Part shown: positions 6,209 to 6,754 of the stretch, piece by piece
Layout: each line of letters begins with the position of its first letter
How positions within the stretch are numbered: position 1 is the first letter of the stretch
From: an uncultured Phocaeicola sp.
GTDB taxonomy: Bacteria; Bacteroidota; Bacteroidia; Bacteroidales; Bacteroidaceae
Direction of reading: 5' to 3'
DNA length: 6,754 nt
Assembly: GCA_948956705.1 (NCBI GenBank)
Contig: CARCZS010000055.1
Location: 1-6,754 of the forward strand
Notes under the pieces: generated by a model
The model's input: only the letters and a program-made list of their open reading frames with translations
Databases searched by the model: none
What the model was told of the DNA's origin: nothing
Translations under genes and position numbers: made by a program

Positions 6209-6754
6209 ATGACAAAGATACATTTTCGTTCTTACAATCCCAACCAAACCGTTCTTTTTCCTCAAAGAATTGATGAGGATATTGCAGAAAACGATCCGGT
6301 GCGCATGGTTGACGCCCTGGTTGAGGGCTTGAATCTTGAAAGTTTCAGAAAGCTGTATAAGGAATGCGGGCGCAGCCCTTACCATCCCAGGATGATGCTC
6401 AAGGTCATTCTGTATGCCTATATGAACAACATCTACTCCTGCCGGAAAATCGAAAAGCTCCTTCACCGTGACATCCATTATATCTGGCTGGCCGGATATG
6501 AGAAACCGGATTTCATTACCATCAACCGTTTCCGCAACCGGGTGAAGAATGAAATCAACGAGGTGTTTACCCAAACCGTACTCCTTCTCTCTTCCAAAGG
6601 CTTCATCAGCTTGAATGTGGAATACATTGACGGGACAAAGATTGAGTCCAAAGCCAATAAGTATACTTTCGTCTGGCGGAAAACGGTTGAGCGGAACCGT
6701 GAACGCCTGATGAAGAAGATACATATCCTGCTAGGGCAGATAGACAATGTCATC
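6209..6754 (+). CDS. IS1182-family transposase, N-terminal part (3' end beyond the window)
   Basis: The ATG at 6209 opens 182 uninterrupted codons to the window edge, starting MTKIHFRSYNPNQTVLFPQR. This is an enzyme that cuts and joins the ends of its own insertion sequence. Residues about 57-109 (PYHPRMMLKVILYAYMNNIY then SCRKIEKLLHRDI, ending ITINRFR) match the N-terminal DUF772-type domain of IS1182/IS5-like transposases. D141 in VEYIDGTKIESKANKYTFVW is the expected first acidic residue of the DDE catalytic triad. The remaining catalytic residues lie beyond the edge. IS1182 transposases are usually about 450-550 residues, so roughly a third is present. No frameshift or stop is seen, so the copy may be intact. 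No clear Shine-Dalgarno is close to the start. Confidence 0.93.
   Translation, partial: MTKIHFRSYNPNQTVLFPQRIDEDIAENDPVRMVDALVEGLNLESFRKLYKECGRSPYHPRMMLKVILYAYMNNIYSCRKIEKLLHRDIHYIWLAGYEKPDFITINRFRNRVKNEINEVFTQTVLLLSSKGFISLNVEYIDGTKIESKANKYTFVWRKTVERNRERLMKKIHILLGQIDNVI

Larger units (their letters stand above)
6093..6754 (+). mobile_element. left part of an IS1182-family insertion sequence (continues beyond the window)
   Basis: The region contains the start of an IS1182-type transposase gene, its likely promoter, and a hairpin-rich leader. The left boundary is uncertain. It could be at the 6093 hairpin, whose GGTGTGTCAAAATG looks like a terminal repeat core, or further in at 6131 or 6164. 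The right end is outside the window, so terminal inverted repeats and target duplication cannot be checked. By eye the base composition from about 6290 is richer in G and C than the neighbouring AT-rich genes, consistent with acquired DNA. Confidence 0.65.

Noticed and set aside
6188..6724. A 178-codon open frame on the minus strand within the transposase region
   Set aside because: It is the antisense shadow of the IS1182-type transposase read on the plus strand, which has clear family motifs. The antisense translation shows no recognisable domain.
1..6754. CRISPR array, tRNA, rRNA or phage attachment site
   Set aside because: No regularly spaced repeats, no tRNA-like cloverleaf and no ribosomal RNA sequence were recognised on either strand.

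Overview
The window looks like a chromosomal segment from a Bacteroidales gut bacterium of the Bacteroides/Phocaeicola type. Evidence for this is promoter elements matching the Bacteroides -7 consensus TAnnTTTG (TATCTTTG at 4938-4945; TAATTTTG on the minus strand at 4470-4463), monocistronic starts without a Shine-Dalgarno sequence, a lipoprotein joining a DUF4369-like domain to a TlpA-type thioredoxin domain, and a relic of a Bacteroides-style histidine kinase. A species cannot be named from the sequence alone.

Layout. (1) Positions 1-119 lie downstream of the first operon. They hold no clear terminator and only a weak hint of a further minus-strand gene starting at 39. (2) Positions 120-4447 on the minus strand form a complete, tightly packed polyamine ABC importer operon, potA-potB-potC-potD. 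PotA is the ATPase, PotB and PotC the permeases, and PotD the lipid-anchored binding protein. Gaps are 12 nt (potA/potB), a 7-nt overlap (potB/potC) and 3 nt (potC/potD), so one transcript from a promoter just upstream of potA probably serves all four. (3) Positions 4448-4969 are a divergent intergenic region. It contains the potA promoter, a decayed and internally deleted histidine kinase fragment (4523-4812, minus strand), and the promoter of the next gene. (4) Positions 4970-6061 on the plus strand encode an envelope lipoprotein with a WCGPC thioredoxin active site. (5) Positions 6062-6208 carry three consecutive hairpins and a promoter. (6) From 6209 to the window end is the first 182 codons of an IS1182-family transposase, open to the edge.

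The pot genes act as one machine. PotD captures putrescine or spermidine in the periplasm, PotB and PotC form the channel, and PotA hydrolyses ATP on the cytoplasmic face. Two parts differ from the E. coli system. PotA has an apparent tandem duplication of its C-terminal TOBE-like module. PotD has, besides its N-terminal lipobox, a C-terminal membrane helix with a basic tail, which should tether it beside the permease.

No wholly new system is evident. The points most worth a second look are the PotA and PotD architectures, the hairpin and promoter arrangement at the insertion-sequence end (which resembles protection from read-through transcription), and the kinase relic.
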